A stretch of 64,000 nucleotides of DNA. Source: Corallococcus macrosporus DSM 14697 (GTDB lineage Bacteria > Myxococcota > Myxococcia > Myxococcales > Myxococcaceae). The stretch is taken from positions 8,404,001 through 8,468,000 of the forward strand of contig NZ_CP022203.1 in assembly GCF_002305895.1 (NCBI RefSeq). Direction: 5' to 3'. The notes beneath the pieces were generated by a model that searched no databases, had not been told where the DNA came from, and saw only the letters and a program-made list of their open reading frames with translations. Within the stretch, counting starts at the first letter, position 1. Each line of letters starts with the position of its first letter. Both the position numbers and the translations under genes were made by a program. Positions 24,825-33,094 of this stretch are shown here, piece after piece.

Positions 24825-25292
24825 GTGAGCCACTCGACCACGAACAGCTCTTCGACGCGCGTCCTCGAGCAGCGCAACCTGCTTGGGGGCATGGACCTGG
24901 TGCCGGTGCTGGGCGGCAAGGGCCGCAAGCGCGCCCGGCGCTTCCACGTCGCCTCGGAGCGGCGGGTGGGCTTCGCCGCGGCGCTGGCGCTGGTGGTGGA
25001 GCATGGCAAGCAGAAGGCGAAGGAGACGGGCGTCACGTACCTGAGCACCTGCCCCCGCTGCGGCCACAAGGGCCCCACGGCGCAGGACTTCGGCTACCGC
25101 ATCATGCGCGGCGAGCGCCGGCCCCAGTCCTGGTGCCGCGGCTGCCGGGGCCTGCACCTGGAGCCCTCGGAGACGTCGCGCACCCACAACACCGCCCCGA
25201 GCGGCACCGACGGCTGGCTCTTCCCGCCGGAGAGCACCACCAGCACCCGCCCGCCCCGGCGTGGCAAGGGCTCGTCGACGCAGTCCCGCTGA
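24825..25292 (+). CDS. Hypothetical protein with zinc-ribbon motif
   Basis: 155 residues from a GTG at 24825; an internal ATG at 24891 after GGGGG is another possible start. Residues 75-110 contain STCPRCGHKGPTAQ and SWCRGCRGLH, two CxxC pairs that form a zinc ribbon. The N-terminus has basic GRKRARRFHVASERR; the tail is Ser/Pro/Arg-rich and probably disordered. A nucleic-acid-binding role is a reasonable guess only. Confidence 0.7.
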   Translation: MSHSTTNSSSTRVLEQRNLLGGMDLVPVLGGKGRKRARRFHVASERRVGFAAALALVVEHGKQKAKETGVTYLSTCPRCGHKGPTAQDFGYRIMRGERRPQSWCRGCRGLHLEPSETSRTHNTAPSGTDGWLFPPESTTSTRPPRRGKGSSTQSR

Positions 25293-25300
25293 GACGCGGC

Positions 25301-25329
25301 CAGCCCCGACCCATGCGACGTCGGGGCTG
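25301..25329. terminator. Bidirectional terminator hairpin
   Basis: CAGCCCCGAC and GTCGGGGCTG form a perfect 10-bp stem with a 9-base loop between the convergent zinc-ribbon and fghA genes. Confidence 0.78.
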
Positions 25330-25349
25330 ACCTGCACCCGGGAGGACCG

Positions 25350-26183
25350 TCAACCGCCCAGGGCCTTGGCGTGGTGGGCGAAGTGGTCCGCGAGGAACGT
25401 GGCGATGAAGTAGTAGCTGTGGTCGTACCCCGCGTGCCGCCGCAGCGTGAGCGGGTGGCCCACGGCCTCGCAAGCGGCGGCCAGCAACTCCGGGCGCAAC
25501 TGGGTGGCGAGGAACTCGTCGGCCTCGCCCTGGTCCACCAGGAGCGGCAGGCGCTCCTTCGCCGTCTTCACCAGCTCCACGGCGTCCCAGGCCGCCCACG
25601 CGCCCCGGTCGTCGCCCAGGTAGGCGGCGAAGGCCTTCTGGCCCCACGGCACCTGTGAGGGGGCCACGATGGGGGAGAAGGCGGACACGCTGCGGTAGCG
25701 GCCCGGGTGGCGCAGGGCGGTGACGAGCGCGCCGTGGCCGCCCATGGAATGGCCGAAGAGGCCTCGCGCGTCCGTGGCCGGGAAGTGCTGCTCCACCAGC
25801 GCGGGGAGCTCCCGGGCCACGTACTCCTGCATGCGGAAGTGCGGCGCCCAGGGGGCCTGCGTGGCGTCCAGATAGAAGCCCGCCCCCTGCCCCAAGTCGT
25901 AGGCGGCGTCATTGGCCACCGCGTCGCCGCGAGGGCTGGTGTCCGGCGCGACGACGATGAAGCCGTGGCGCGCCGCGTGCTCCTGCGCGCCCGCCTTGGT
26001 GATGAAGTTCTGCTCGGTGCAGGTCAGGCCGGAGAGCCAGTAGAGCACCGGGCAGCGCTCGCCGCGCAGCGCGGCCTCCGGCAGGTAGATGCCGAACCGC
26101 GTCTCGCCGCCCAGCGCGGCGGAGGTGTGCTTCCACACCTCCTGCCGGCCGCCAAAACTCGCGTGGTGTTCGATGCGTTCCAT
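25350..26183 (-). CDS. fghA: S-formylglutathione hydrolase
   Basis: 277 residues from the ATG at 26183 (MERIEHHASFGGRQEVWKHT). The esterase-D fold is marked by YWLSGLTCTEQNFITKAGAQ, the nucleophile GLFGHSMGGHGALV, DQGEADEFLA (Asp region) and HAGYDHSYYFIATFLADHFA (catalytic His). It hydrolyses S-formylglutathione to glutathione and formate, the second step of formaldehyde detoxification. It starts two bases after the frmA stop. The open frame upstream of 26183 lies within frmA and is not used. Confidence 0.96.
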   Translation of the reverse strand: MERIEHHASFGGRQEVWKHTSAALGGETRFGIYLPEAALRGERCPVLYWLSGLTCTEQNFITKAGAQEHAARHGFIVVAPDTSPRGDAVANDAAYDLGQGAGFYLDATQAPWAPHFRMQEYVARELPALVEQHFPATDARGLFGHSMGGHGALVTALRHPGRYRSVSAFSPIVAPSQVPWGQKAFAAYLGDDRGAWAAWDAVELVKTAKERLPLLVDQGEADEFLATQLRPELLAAACEAVGHPLTLRRHAGYDHSYYFIATFLADHFAHHAKALGG

Positions 26184-26185
26184 GC

Positions 26186-27614
<1,429 letters not shown>

Positions 27615-27660
27615 GGCGGTGACGGCATACTGGGTGGGAGTATCCTGCCTGGGCGGATGT

Positions 27661-27677
27661 ATACCCCTGGGGGGTAT
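27661..27677. promoter_or_regulatory. CsoR/FrmR-type operator
   Basis: ATACCCC and GGGGTAT flank a 3-base centre, within a wider TGTATACCCC...GGGGTATTGG sequence. This is the classic AT-flanked G/C-tract palindrome bound by CsoR/FrmR/RcnR tetramers. Its place just upstream of frmR supports autoregulation. Confidence 0.85.
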
Positions 27678-27836
27678 TGGACAAGGAAAGAATGACGGCG
27701 TCCTCCGTGCGTGACGGGGAGACAGGGCGCGGCATCTCTTCCTCCCGGCGAGCAGGGAAGCAATGACCTCCGCTGTCCCCCGGAGGGGGATGGAAAAGCC
27801 GGGGCGCCGTCCTTACCTCACCCGGAGGGAGGCAAC

Positions 27837-28136
27837 ATGGCCGTTCGGACGAAAGTGGCAGGCATCAAGAACAGGCGGCGGGTCGACGCACACGGAGCCC
27901 AGCCGAGCGTGCAGGCCAGCAAGGGACGCAAGACGCTGGCCCGGGATGACGCGGCCGCGCTGCGGCGGCAGAAGACGCTGGAGCGCGTGACGCTGGGCCC
28001 CGCCGCCGAGGCGCATGAGCCCAAGAGCCATCGGCGCCGCGCGACGACGCTCAAGGGCCGCAAGAAGACCCCCAGTGAGATGAACGTGAAGCACACCGGT
28101 GGGCCCAAGAAGCGCCTGCCCCTTCACGGCGGATAG
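27837..28136 (+). CDS. Small highly basic protein
   Basis: 99 residues from the ATG at 27837, behind a strong GGAGGGAGG ribosome site. It is Lys/Arg-rich (MAVRTKVAGIKNRRRVDAHG, HRRRATTLKGRKKTPSEMNV) and apparently disordered, without Cys or a signal peptide. Composition suggests nucleic acid binding. A second protein of this kind is at 29011-29412; the two share motif style (GRKT, KK-x-P, P-x-H-x-G) rather than clear homology. Confidence 0.72.
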   Translation: MAVRTKVAGIKNRRRVDAHGAQPSVQASKGRKTLARDDAAALRRQKTLERVTLGPAAEAHEPKSHRRRATTLKGRKKTPSEMNVKHTGGPKKRLPLHGG

Positions 28137-28154
28137 CAGCCTCGCTTCGTGACG

Positions 28155-28188
28155 CGGCCCCTGCCCGGCACCTCCCGGACAGGGGCCG
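28155..28188. terminator. Bidirectional terminator hairpin
   Basis: CGGCCCCTGCCCGG (28155-28168) pairs with CCGGACAGGGGCCG (28175-28188), one mismatch in 14 and a 6-base loop, between convergent genes. Confidence 0.8.
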
Positions 28189-28195
28189 TGCTCAT

Positions 28196-28861
28196 TCAAG
28201 GCCCCGGTGGCCACAGCGCGTTGGAGCCCGGGTCCTCCGCCACGTAGACGGCCCACACCCGCTCGCCCGGGCGGCGCAACAGGTCCGCCGCGTGCGGCGA
28301 AGGCATGCTCCCCTCGATGCGCTGACCATGCACCGTGAAGGCGTAGTCGAGCCGCACCACCGCTCCAGCATGGAGCGAAGGCACCGTTTGACGCTCCACC
28401 CGCGTGATTTCAGCCGTGGCGGGCAGCCCCCAGACCAGGGCCTTCAACCGGCGCCGCTGCGCACGCCGCAACGCCACCGGCCAGCTCGTGCGCCGGAACA
28501 ACACCCCCATCCCCATGAAGAGGAGGGACTGCAACAGCAAGGGCCACACGAAGGCCAGCGCCACCGGGAGCATCATCAGCCCCGCGCAGAGCGCCAACGT
28601 GCCCCAGACGTAGGGCTTGCGCCGCTGGGGACACAACACGGCCGCGCGCTGCGCCCGCGTCAGGCGGCGCGGTGGCAACGGCGGCGGCGGCCCACGCGCT
28701 GCGCTCAGGGCCGCCTCCAGGCCCGCGCCGCACTTCACGCAACGCGCTTCGGCCTCCACGGGGACGGCATGCCCACAGCCCGGACAGACGATGCGGTACT
28801 CGCCCACCTCCAACGGGGTGAACACATCGGCCAGGAACGTGGCAGGGCCGCGGTCGCGCAT
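28196..28861 (-). CDS. Zinc-ribbon membrane protein of unknown function
   Basis: 221 residues from the ATG at 28861. Residues 20-50 are a CPGCGHAVPVEAEARCVKCG ribbon. Two membrane helices follow (about 80-120: WGTLALCAGLMMLPVALAFV and LLLQSLLFMGMGVLF), then a basic stretch and a soluble beta domain of 80 residues (TAEITRVERQTVPSLHAGAV). This DUF3592-like layout is seen in membrane proteins of unknown role. No operon partner. Confidence 0.75.
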   Translation of the reverse strand: MRDRGPATFLADVFTPLEVGEYRIVCPGCGHAVPVEAEARCVKCGAGLEAALSAARGPPPPLPPRRLTRAQRAAVLCPQRRKPYVWGTLALCAGLMMLPVALAFVWPLLLQSLLFMGMGVLFRRTSWPVALRRAQRRRLKALVWGLPATAEITRVERQTVPSLHAGAVVRLDYAFTVHGQRIEGSMPSPHAADLLRRPGERVWAVYVAEDPGSNALWPPGP

Positions 28862-29010
28862 GGTGCCGGCATCGGAGCACCGGGGGCCCTTCCCTCGCAA
28901 CCGTCCGGGAATGCCACCCCAGGGAGGACCTGGGGCACCGGTGCCCGTCTGCCCCGCCGCTCCCTGGCATCGGCCTGCCAGCATTCCTACCTGTGTCGCT
29001 GGGAGGATGC

Positions 29011-29412
29011 ATGCCAGAGAAGAGTCAGACGGAGCGCGTGAAGCGCGCGAAGCGGCAGGGAACGACGCTGGAGCTCAAGCCCACGGACGTGCACCGCGCC
29101 GGCACGGACAGCGCGCACCGGGCGAAGAAGAGCGGCAGGCGGGCCCTGGGCAAACAAGCCTTCGCGGACCGCAACGTCAGCCCGCGCCATGCCCCGGGAA
29201 CGGGCCTCACCGCGAAGAGCCGCAAGCTGCCAGAGCCGGAGCCGGGCCAGAGCAGCACCTCGCGGCGGAAGACGCTGCCGTCCGCGGCCGCGGCGGCCTA
29301 CCGCAAGGAAGGACGGCCCAAGAAGACCACGGGCCGGGGCGACACCACCCCGCTGAAGGCGGGCAAGGTCTACAAACGCACGGGCGCGCGGAAGACCCGC
29401 ATCCGCACCTGA
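29011..29412 (+). CDS. Basic low-complexity protein
   Basis: 133 residues from the ATG at 29011, five bases after GGGAGG. It is Lys/Arg/Ala/Thr-rich: MPEKSQTERVKRAKRQGTTL, SAHRAKKSGRRALGKQAFAD, KEGRPKKTTGRGDTTPLKAG, ending KTRIRT. Predicted disordered and cytoplasmic. It might be a chromosome- or RNA-associated protein; family not recognised. Compare the basic gene at 27837. Confidence 0.72.
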   Translation: MPEKSQTERVKRAKRQGTTLELKPTDVHRAGTDSAHRAKKSGRRALGKQAFADRNVSPRHAPGTGLTAKSRKLPEPEPGQSSTSRRKTLPSAAAAAYRKEGRPKKTTGRGDTTPLKAGKVYKRTGARKTRIRT

Positions 29413-30241
29413 GCGCGGCGCGCGGATGAAGCGCGCAGGCGGAGGCCGTCGAGGGAGGAGGGACTGCCGGCCATGCCCAGTCCCTCACCGCGCGAGCGCT
29501 TCATCGCAGCCTGGCAAGGGGCGGCTGCGCACCCGCGCCGGGCTACACCAGGGCATCACGCCCGCCCTGTCGGCCATTGCTCCGTGCGATGCAGCCGGAG
29601 GGGCCGCCCACCGCGGCGACGCCATCGCTCAGCCCTGTTGAGCTGCGCCGTGAGGCGCGGCGCCCCGAGGGCCTGGGCGCACCGTGGGAGCTTGCTGTTC
29701 GGAAATGTCGGGACATTCGCGCCGCACAAAACCCCCGACATTTCCGAACAGCATCCACCGGGCTGGCCCCCGACCCACGAGGAATGAGACGCGGTAGCCC
29801 GCGCGTGGCGTAGGCACGGAGGTCGGCGCGTCACGGGTGCGGAGGGGCCCGTCGAACAGTTGGACCCGGAGCCTGGTGAGCCCGCCCGACCGCTGCTGTC
29901 GCGCCTCCTTCCTGCCGACCTGGCACTCGCGCAGCGCCTGCTGTCGCTTCTCGTGCCGCTCTGCCGGTCGCGCGTCCAGCCCATGGACGGAACGCCGCGG
30001 AGGGTTCGCCCCTGGCGTCGACTCCGTCGCTCAGCGCCTCCGAGCCGCGCGCTGGGGTGACGCCGCCCGCCCACCTCGACCCGAACCCGGCGCCGCCCGT
30101 GACGACTCGGCGTCCGGCCTCGCGGGGAGGGCGGCGCTCCGCGGCCTCCGCAGCCCCGCCGCCACGCGTGCGTTGACGGCGCAGGGCCCGAGGCCCCTTC
30201 GGAGCCGGAGACGGGCCTCCGCGCGGCCGGTATGGCCCGCC
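29413..30241. other. 829-bp gene-free region containing repeat copy 2
   Basis: No open frame here has codon usage, start site or family features of a gene. It contains the second copy of the palindromic element and its flanks. A motif at 29426 (ATGAAGCGCGCAGGCGGAGG) recurs at 55743 upstream of copy 3. The right part (30060-30240) is GC-rich without visible structure. Confidence 0.7.
29644..30051 (+). repeat. Dispersed palindromic element, copy 2
   Basis: The hairpin has perfect 20-bp arms (29693-29712 and 29734-29753; TGCTGTTCGGAAATGTCGGG) and a 21-base loop. The left flank TGCGCCGTGAGGCG (29644-29657) and the right flank GCGCCTCCGAGCCGCGCG (30034-30051) match copies 1 and 3. The right flank is 281 bp from the hairpin against 48 and 89 bp in the others, so this copy carries extra sequence. 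Confidence 0.85.
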
Positions 30242-30757
30242 TCAATCCGTGGGGGAGACGCCATTCACCATCGCGACCCGCTTGCGAATCTCCTCATGCA
30301 GTTCGCGCAACTGTCCCAGGTTGCGCTGGAGGAGCGCGTCAAGCTGCTCGCCCCGCTGGACATCGCCCTGTGCCAGGGCGTCCTCGCGCTCGCGCGCCAG
30401 CCGAACCACGTCTCGCTCCACCAGCGCCGCCAGGCGCGCCGTCTTCTCAATCTCCCACTGAACCGTCTGTGGCGCCTCGGGCTCGATGTCGTCGTTGTCC
30501 TGGGGCGGAGGCATGGAGACCTCCGGCTCCGGTCGCTCCGGCGCCATCCGCGCCACGGTGACCTGGGGCTCGTCGCGCAGGGGCGCTACCGCCTGGCGAG
30601 CCATGGGAGGCGGCGTGGGCGGAGGCGCCACCCTCGGCTCGGCGAGCACCGTGACTGGCAGGGGCTCGGGGACGGGCACGGGCCACAGCGCCACGGCGCT
30701 CAGGGCCCCGGCGAGCACGCCGGCGCCCCCCAGAATCAGACGGTAACGAATCCGCAT
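30242..30757 (-). CDS. Hypothetical protein with N-terminal anchor and coiled coil
   Basis: 171 residues. Residues 8-26 (ILGGAGVLAGALSAVALWPV) are a membrane anchor or signal; residues 27-95 are Pro-rich; residues 98-165 (EIEKTARLAALVERDVVRLA, QGDVQRGEQLDALLQRNLGQ) form a predicted coiled coil. Probably periplasmic. Last gene of a three-gene lipoprotein operon (32053 to 30242). Confidence 0.72.
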   Translation of the reverse strand: MRIRYRLILGGAGVLAGALSAVALWPVPVPEPLPVTVLAEPRVAPPPTPPPMARQAVAPLRDEPQVTVARMAPERPEPEVSMPPPQDNDDIEPEAPQTVQWEIEKTARLAALVERDVVRLAREREDALAQGDVQRGEQLDALLQRNLGQLRELHEEIRKRVAMVNGVSPTD

Positions 30758-30775
30758 GGTCCCCTCTCCCAGCGC

Positions 30776-31153
30776 TCAGAAGCGCACGCGCCAGACACCG
30801 CCCTGCCGCTCCACCCGTAGCAACCACGGTGCCGGGCGCTCCCGCCCACCATGCGCCATCCGGGCCCGCACGAGGACAGCCTCGGCGTCGCGCCCATCCA
30901 CCGCCGATTCGACAATCCCCACCAACGTGAGGCCATGCCCCCGCAGCTCACGCACCGTCTCCACACAGGGCTTCGCGCTTCCTCCCGTGGCCAGCAGCGG
31001 CGCCAGCACCTCGCAGTCTCCCGCGGGCAACACCGAGAAGAAGTGACGCACCGCCGCCTCCGCGGCCCGCGTCTTCGACGCCTCGGAGGAACAGCCGAGC
31101 ACGGCCAGCGTCAGCCACCCCATCCACCGCGCTGGCGTGGACCGTCGTGGCAT
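30776..31153 (-). CDS. Small lipoprotein, NTF2-like/DUF4878-type
   Basis: 125 residues. The signal MPRRSTPARWMGWLTLAVLG ends with the lipobox LAVLGC. The mature part (AAEAAVRHFFSVLPAGDCEV, LLRVERQGGVWRVRF) has the length and final strands of the small NTF2-like lumazine-binding/DUF4878 fold. Begins three bases after the upstream lipoprotein gene ends. Confidence 0.75.
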   Translation of the reverse strand: MPRRSTPARWMGWLTLAVLGCSSEASKTRAAEAAVRHFFSVLPAGDCEVLAPLLATGGSAKPCVETVRELRGHGLTLVGIVESAVDGRDAEAVLVRARMAHGGRERPAPWLLRVERQGGVWRVRF

Positions 31154-31156
31154 GGC

Positions 31157-32053
31157 TCAGTAGCAGTTGGGAGCGAAGAGCTCGTCATCCACGGCGGCGA
31201 CGAACTGGTCGTTGCACCAGCCGCTCACCAGGATGTGGCCATTGCGCACGCAGCTATCGTGGTTGGTGGCATCCACCGTGTACTGGGTGTCCCCGCCGCA
31301 ATCGCTGCCGCAGCGGCCAAAGCAGTTGCCCACCACCTTCGGCCGGTGCCAGTGGTCGGGGGACCCGCAGAGCCAGGTGCCCCCTGCCAGGAAGAACTCG
31401 TCCCCATTGCACGAGTAGTGGTCCCCCAACTGGGCCAGTTGCTGGTTGCCGGGCCAGTCGAAGCCGCCCCGGTCGCAGTCATGCGCCGCGTGGGCGTACC
31501 AGTTGTAGACGCCCCCGCAGCTCCCTGTGTCGCGGCCGTTGCAGCGCGCATAGCTGCACAACATCGTATAGCCGCGGCCCTTCTCCCCCATCACCGCGCG
31601 CCGCAGCGCCACGGTGTCCGGGTACTGGGACCACACGCTCACCGCGCGGCGCAGGTACATGGCCTCCGGCGCCGCCGCGTCTCCGGCGGGGAGCGCCGCG
31701 TTGAGCTCACGGTAGAGGGCGGTCAGCAGCGCCCGGTCCGCGGCGCCCATCTGCGCGTCCGCGCCGTTCGCCTCCGCGAACCCATCCAGCGTGGACACGC
31801 CACTCGCCGGCTCCATCAACCCGGTGAGCGTCAGGCCCCGCAGCCGGACCTCCACCCGGAACACGCCGGGCTCCACCTGGCGCGAGGAGAACGTCACCTG
31901 CTCCCCCTGGTGCGCGAAGCTGCCGCGGGAGCCTCGCGGCGAGGCGGCGAGCGACAGCCCCTCCTGCTTCAACGGGACGTCGTCCCCCGTCTTCACGGCG
32001 CCACCACAAGCACATGCCACCAGCACGACGGCCCACCACAGCTTCGTGCGCAT
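31157..32053 (-). CDS. Cys-rich lipoprotein
   Basis: 298 residues from the ATG at 32053. MRTKLWWAVVLVACAC has a lipobox near Cys14-16. The mature N-terminal half has beta strands (GVFRVEVRLRGLTLTGLMEP). The C-terminal 120 residues carry about a dozen cysteines with CSYARCNGRDTGSCGGVYNW, AHAAHDCDRGG and DATNHDSCVRNGH. The HDxC pieces faintly recall phospholipase A2 but no Ca loop is clear, so no activity is assigned. First gene of the operon. Confidence 0.75.
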   Translation of the reverse strand: MRTKLWWAVVLVACACGGAVKTGDDVPLKQEGLSLAASPRGSRGSFAHQGEQVTFSSRQVEPGVFRVEVRLRGLTLTGLMEPASGVSTLDGFAEANGADAQMGAADRALLTALYRELNAALPAGDAAAPEAMYLRRAVSVWSQYPDTVALRRAVMGEKGRGYTMLCSYARCNGRDTGSCGGVYNWYAHAAHDCDRGGFDWPGNQQLAQLGDHYSCNGDEFFLAGGTWLCGSPDHWHRPKVVGNCFGRCGSDCGGDTQYTVDATNHDSCVRNGHILVSGWCNDQFVAAVDDELFAPNCY

Positions 32054-32165
32054 CAGCGGATTCCCTCGGCCAGGAGCAGGCCGGCCCTGCGCCCCTGACA
32101 GGGAGCACGGCCCGGCGACAGGGGATGCTCGCACCGGAGGGATTGGTGGAAAGCGCCCTCCAGTC

Positions 32166-32987
32166 TCAGACGTCTGTCCGCGCGAAGACAGGCAGCGGGC
32201 CCGCGGCGCGCGTCAGGCCGAAGTCGCCTTCGGGCAGGGACTCATGGCCGCCAATCACCAGCAGGCCACCGGGGACCAGGCGCGCCACCAGCCGGGCCAG
32301 CACCTCGCGTTGGAGCGGCGGCGCGAAGTAGGTGAAGGCCACGTTGCGGCACAGCACCAGGTGGAATGGCCCGTCCGGCATCCGGGCGCGCAGGTCCTGC
32401 TGGAGGAAGTCCAACCCCTCCCGGTACTCCGCCGCCAGGCAGGGCTCGTCACCCGTGCCCGGGAAGGCGCGCTCCGCCCACTCGGGAGGCAGCTCCCTCA
32501 GCGCCCCGCGTGGGTAGCAGCCCCGCAGCGCCCGCGCGAGCAGGCCCTCATCGGCGTCGGTGGCCACCAGCGCCAACCGCGCGCCCGGGAAGCGGGGCTG
32601 GAGCCCCAGCCGGAAGAGCACCGACAGCGTGTAGGGCTCCTCGCCCGAGGCACAGCCCGCGCTCCACACCCGCAGCGTCGCGTCTCCCTTGGCCAGGAGG
32701 GACTGCAGCCGGGCGGGGAGCAGGTCCTGGCGCAGCACCTCGAAGACCCGCGCGTCCCGGTAGAAGCGGGAGATGGTGACGCGGCACAGCGCGTCGAGCA
32801 CGTCCCACTCCGAGGGCTCGGCCTCCAGCCGGGCGCGATAGGCCCCGGCGTCTGGCAGGCCCAGCGCCTTCAGCCTGCGGCCGATGCGCTTGCACACCTG
32901 CCCCCGGACGCGCCGGAAGCCCTCCCAACGCAGGCGCAGGCGGGGCGCCGCCCACTGCAACAGCTCCACGCATTCACGGTCCGTCAT
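32166..32987 (-). CDS. CheR-type protein-glutamate methyltransferase
   Basis: 273 residues from the ATG at 32987. The N-terminal helical CheR domain (residues 1-75) precedes the catalytic part: TISRFYRDARVFEVLRQDLL, LRVWSAGCASGEEPYTLSVL (motif I), VATDADEGLLARALRGCYPR, FHLVLCRNVAFTYFAPPLQR and VPGGLLVIGGHESLPEG. It methylates chemoreceptor glutamates with SAM. There are no other che genes adjacent, so it may be an orphan CheR as found in myxobacteria. The frame upstream of 32987 is unlike the family. Confidence 0.92.
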   Translation of the reverse strand: MTDRECVELLQWAAPRLRLRWEGFRRVRGQVCKRIGRRLKALGLPDAGAYRARLEAEPSEWDVLDALCRVTISRFYRDARVFEVLRQDLLPARLQSLLAKGDATLRVWSAGCASGEEPYTLSVLFRLGLQPRFPGARLALVATDADEGLLARALRGCYPRGALRELPPEWAERAFPGTGDEPCLAAEYREGLDFLQQDLRARMPDGPFHLVLCRNVAFTYFAPPLQREVLARLVARLVPGGLLVIGGHESLPEGDFGLTRAAGPLPVFARTDV

Positions 32988-33094
32988 CGGCCAGGGCCTC
33001 CGCCTGGATGTCCGCATCCCTTGCGCCGAGCGGAAGCGGACGGGATGTGGCATGACGCTCCGACGTTTCCATTGGACTCCGGAGGAACCCACCC

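Noticed and set aside
29413-30241. Pro/Arg-rich small genes in the gene-free stretch
   Set aside because: No ribosome sites, no consistent codon pattern, and frames cross the palindromic repeat.
31157-32053. Phospholipase A2 for the Cys-rich lipoprotein
   Set aside because: An NHDSC motif is present but the calcium loop and the usual H-D-x-C-Y context are not.
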